DNA of 51,959 nucleotides from Nitrospirota bacterium (lineage in GTDB: Bacteria; Nitrospirota; Thermodesulfovibrionia; UBA6902): contig JACRHD010000052.1 of NCBI GenBank assembly GCA_016234115.1, positions 1 to 51,959 of the forward strand, written 5' to 3'. The notes below the pieces were generated by a model. It saw only the letters and a list, made by a program, of their open reading frames with translations. It had not been told where the DNA came from and made no database searches. Shown here in pieces: positions 49,711-51,959 of the stretch (its first letter is position 1; each line of letters starts with the position of its first letter). A program made the position numbers and the translations under genes.

Positions 49711-50298
49711 ATGGACTTTGAAAAACTTTTTCAGCTTGTAATTGCCGCCTCACTGATAAATAACTTTGTCTTCACCCGGTTTTTGGGTCTGTGCATCTTC
49801 TTCGGCGTTTCAAAGAAGATGGAGACCGCGGTCGGGATGAGCATAACATTCACCGCGGTCATGGTAATCAGCGCCGCGCTGAGCTGGGTGGTCTTCAAAT
49901 ACATCATGCTGCCGCTCGATATTACTTTCCTCAAGATAATCGTCTTCATCGGCATCATTGCGGCATTCGTCCAGTCTGCCGACACCATTATGAAAAAGGT
50001 GAGCCCCGCGCTCTATTACAAGCTCGGCATATACCTTGCGCTGATTACAACAAACTGCATAATACTTGCGGTGCCCCTTATTAATTCAGGCGAGGGATAC
50101 AGCTTTCTTGAAAGCATGTCATTCGGACTCGGTTCGGGTCTCGGTTTCGCTCTGGCCCTTGTGATCATGGCGAGCATCCGGGAAAAGCTTGAACTCGCCG
50201 ACATACCGGCGCCGTTCAGAGGATTGCCGATTTCATTTATAGTGGCCGGGCTGCTGGCCCTTGCGTTTACCGGTTTTTCAGGGTTGATAACGCTGTAG
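49711..50298 (+). CDS. rnfA: Electron transport complex subunit RnfA
   Basis: 195 residues, six transmembrane helices, with NNFVFTRFLGLCIFFGVS and TTNCIILAVPLINS (paired inverted-topology motifs) that carry the shared intramembrane Fe-S Cys. Inverted-topology partner of RnfE. GCGGAGGAATAA upstream. Confidence 0.96.
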   Translation: MDFEKLFQLVIAASLINNFVFTRFLGLCIFFGVSKKMETAVGMSITFTAVMVISAALSWVVFKYIMLPLDITFLKIIVFIGIIAAFVQSADTIMKKVSPALYYKLGIYLALITTNCIILAVPLINSGEGYSFLESMSFGLGSGLGFALALVIMASIREKLELADIPAPFRGLPISFIVAGLLALAFTGFSGLITL

Positions 50299-50310
50299 AA
50301 GGATGAAAAA

Positions 50311-50410
50311 CATAATTCCCCCTTTGAAAAAGGGGGAGGCAGGGGGATTTTGAAATAAAATCATCCATTCTAAAATCTCCCCTAACCCCTCTTTTACAAA
50401 GAGGGGAATT
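50311..50410. repeat. C-rich/G-rich palindromic repeat, copy 6
   Basis: CCCCCTTTGAAAAAGGGGG, GGGGGATTTT, spacer with ATAAAATCATC, AAAATCTCCCC, CCCCTCTTTTACAAAGAGGGG. Very close to the copy at 27222. It sits between rnfA and rnfB. Confidence 0.85.
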
Positions 50411-50467
50411 CTAAAGACAATGACGTTTTTAAGTAGAAATGTTTATAATAGAAGTCGAGGACACGTT

Positions 50468-51661
50468 ATGTTTAAAATATCAGCAAGAATAAAAGCATCT
50501 ATACTTACGTTCGCGCTCCTGCTCTTCTGCTCTACTGCGCTCTACGCCGGTGTCGGCGGAGGGGTCGAGGCGCGTGAATCCGTCAACCTTTCTGCAGTAA
50601 TCAAGTTCACGGCTGTCTTTCTGGCGGGGTTCAGCGCTGTTTTCGGCATAGGTCTGGCCTTTGCGGCAAAGAGGTTCGCGGTGCAGGAAGACCCCCGGAT
50701 CGACCAGGTATCTGAATCGCTTGCGCACGCGCACTGCGGCGCCTGCGGTTTTGCGGGATGCAGGCAGTATGCGGAGGCTGTGGTTATGAAGCCTGAGATC
50801 GCGCCGAATTTATGTACCCCCGGCGGCAAGGCCTCAGCCGAGGCCGTTGCGAGGATTACAGGCAAGGCAATGACCCAGCTTGAGCCCAAGATTGCGAGGG
50901 TATTCTGCCAGGGCGGATGTTCGAAATCCGTCCGCAGGTTTAAATATGAAGGAATAGCCGACTGCAGGGCCGCAATACTTGCAAACGGAGGCGACAAGGC
51001 GTGTATATACGGGTGTCTCGGATACGGCACATGCTTCCGGGCCTGTCCTTTCGGCGCCATCACCATGAGCGAAGACGGTCTTCCTGTAATTAATCCCGCA
51101 AAATGCACGGCCTGCGGCAAGTGCGCCCAGGCGTGTCCTACAAAGGTCATCGAGATACTGCCGATGGCAAAGGAAGTCCTTGTAAGGTGTCATTCAAAGG
51201 ACAAGGGTCCCGTCACAAAAAAGAACTGCCAGACCGGATGTATCGCGTGCGGCATTTGCGTGAAGGTTTGTCCCTACAATGCGCCCTCGATTACAAATAA
51301 TCTTTCAAGGATCGACCTTGATAAATGCAAGGTCTGCGGTCTCTGCGCGAGCAAGTGCCCGACAGACGCCATCATGGATTATATACCGAGGAGGTCGAAG
51401 GCCTTCATTACGGAGAAGTGTATCGGCTGCCATATGTGCGCGAAGGTATGCCCTGTCAATTCGCCGTCGGGCGAGTTGAAGAAGTTGCACGTCATCAATC
51501 AGGACAAATGCATCGGCTGCGGCATTTGCACATCGAAATGCCCTGTAGCGGCCATTACCGGCACATTCAACTATGCTGAAGTGCTGCAGGCGCACGAAGC
51601 CAAAAAGGCCGCGCGCGAAAAGGCCAGGTCCGCAGAAGCGGAGACCACCGCAAGCGCGTAG
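50468..51661 (+). CDS. rnfB: Electron transport complex subunit RnfB, polyferredoxin type
   Basis: 397 residues from the ATG at 50468; an ATG at 50420 lies in the repeat edge. N-terminal hydrophobic segments (about 12-60), then the RnfB 4Fe-4S domain (CGACGFAGCRQYA...LCTPGG), a Cys-rich linker (CQGGC, CRAAIL, CIYGCLGYGTCFRACP) and five regular C-x2-C-x2-C-x3-C clusters (CTACGKCAQACP, CIACGICVKVCP, CKVCGLCASKCP, CIGCHMCAKVCP, CIGCGICTSKCP). Roughly twice the length of proteobacterial RnfB, comparable to acetogen-type RnfB. Accepts electrons from reduced ferredoxin. No further rnf gene follows. Confidence 0.93.
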   Translation: MFKISARIKASILTFALLLFCSTALYAGVGGGVEARESVNLSAVIKFTAVFLAGFSAVFGIGLAFAAKRFAVQEDPRIDQVSESLAHAHCGACGFAGCRQYAEAVVMKPEIAPNLCTPGGKASAEAVARITGKAMTQLEPKIARVFCQGGCSKSVRRFKYEGIADCRAAILANGGDKACIYGCLGYGTCFRACPFGAITMSEDGLPVINPAKCTACGKCAQACPTKVIEILPMAKEVLVRCHSKDKGPVTKKNCQTGCIACGICVKVCPYNAPSITNNLSRIDLDKCKVCGLCASKCPTDAIMDYIPRRSKAFITEKCIGCHMCAKVCPVNSPSGELKKLHVINQDKCIGCGICTSKCPVAAITGTFNYAEVLQAHEAKKAAREKARSAEAETTASA

Positions 51662-51740
51662 CGCCCTCATTTACTGGGGGCGATTTCTCACTGGGGCGTT
51701 CTCCGGAAATGTCACATTATGATAACCAGCGATAATCAAC

Positions 51741-51759
51741 GTCGGGGATAAACCCCGAC
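51741..51759. repeat. GTCGGGG palindrome
   Basis: GTCGGGG-ATAAA-CCCCGAC followed by GCTACATCCCC, a member of the short palindrome family, in the gap after rnfB; CCACAGAGACCACAGAGG at 51792-51809 is another repeat type seen at 40020. Confidence 0.6.
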
Positions 51760-51819
51760 GCTACATCCCCAGATTCACCATCAAAAGACAAGCCACAGAG
51801 ACCACAGAGGAAAAGAATA

Positions 51820-51959
51820 AATGGCGCATCCGGGTTCTTCATGGGTCTACACAAGATATAGGGGTTGAAGGTATTCTATGAGGTATGGACGAAAAAGCAC
51901 TGTTTACAAGAATATTGAGAATCAAGCTTCCGTGGTTTGTGAAGCAGGTGGTAATGGAC
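51820..51959 (+). mobile_element. Left end of a probable ISL3-type insertion sequence (partial)
   Basis: The gene entering the right edge looks like an ISL3 transposase. GGGTTCTTCATGGGTCTAC (51831-51849) could be the left inverted repeat. The right end is outside the window, so the boundary is approximate. Confidence 0.5.
51885..51959 (+). CDS. ISL3 family transposase (partial, N-terminal 25 residues)
   Basis: ATG at 51885 after TGAGGT. The visible part reads MDEKALFTRILRIKLPWFVK followed by QVVMD, similar to the N terminus of ISL3 transposases (a short helix then I-x-x-P-W-x-V). Truncated by the window edge; no catalytic residue is visible, so intactness is unknown. Confidence 0.6.
   Translation, partial: MDEKALFTRILRIKLPWFVKQVVMD

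Overview
The window looks like a chromosomal segment of a Gram-negative anaerobe. Lipid A/Kdo genes (lpxB, waaA, lpxK and an LpxL-type acyltransferase), an rnfCDGEAB operon, hexaheme c-type cytochromes of the c7 (triheme-repeat) kind, a giant CoA-enzyme activase, a PEP-CTERM protein and citramalate synthase together suggest an uncultured Nitrospirota (Thermodesulfovibrionia-like) or a Desulfobacterota relative. This placement is inference from gene content. No rRNA or tRNA was recognised by eye.

Layout. 1-171: tail of a surface protein plus terminator. 0.56-11.6 kb: a type II fatty-acid/aryl-polyene-like cluster (three ketosynthase-fold proteins, two FabZ-like hot-dog proteins, FabG, AcpS, LpxL-like acyltransferase), split by an A+T-richer island at 5.4-8.6 kb with a BglII/BstYI-type restriction-modification pair, two paralogous tail-anchored proteins of unknown function and a small secreted protein. 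Only the middle ketosynthase keeps the Cys-His-His triad; the other two have Ala or Ser in place of the nucleophile. 11.8-14.5 kb (minus): PhnD-like lipoprotein plus sensor diguanylate cyclase. 14.6-18.1 kb: overlapping lpxB-waaA-lpxK. 18.4-19.3 kb: YjbQ and a lipoprotein. 19.6-23.1 kb: PEP-CTERM protein coupled to a phosphodiesterase-TPR-sulfotransferase fusion. 23.2-25.2 kb: two convergent hexaheme cytochromes with a small secreted protein between. 25.3-27.1 kb: MltD-like transglycosylase. 27.8-32.1 kb: ApgM-family protein (candidate homoserine kinase), lysC, cimA. 32.2-34.8 kb: RseC-like protein and an EF-G paralogue. 34.8-38.1 kb: a degraded PIN-type gene and a Schlafen/AlbA-RecG-like protein. 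38.4-45.8 kb: rsgA, DUF948, YtxH, thiamine-binding protein, CoA activase, and a 30-residue COX24/bS22-like ribosomal peptide. 46.0-51.7 kb: rnfCDGEAB. The right edge enters an ISL3-type transposase.

The most striking property is its repeats. (i) Arrays of a short unit, usually 7 nt, each with its own sequence and each normally paired with a reverse-complement arm, occur between genes and in-frame inside conserved enzymes. (ii) A C-rich/G-rich palindrome family (CCCCCTTTG...AAAGGGGG) occurs six times, once in-frame. (iii) GGGGCGA-type palindromes occur, once in-frame in cimA. (iv) A previously unrecognised element of about 80-170 bp is present three times with a conserved bulged stem and differing but self-complementary outer arms, suggesting a structured RNA or a hairpin-mobilised element. 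Together, six genes carry in-frame repeat-derived peptide insertions (ketosynthase 2, dehydratase 2, waaA, lpxK, cimA, CoA activase).
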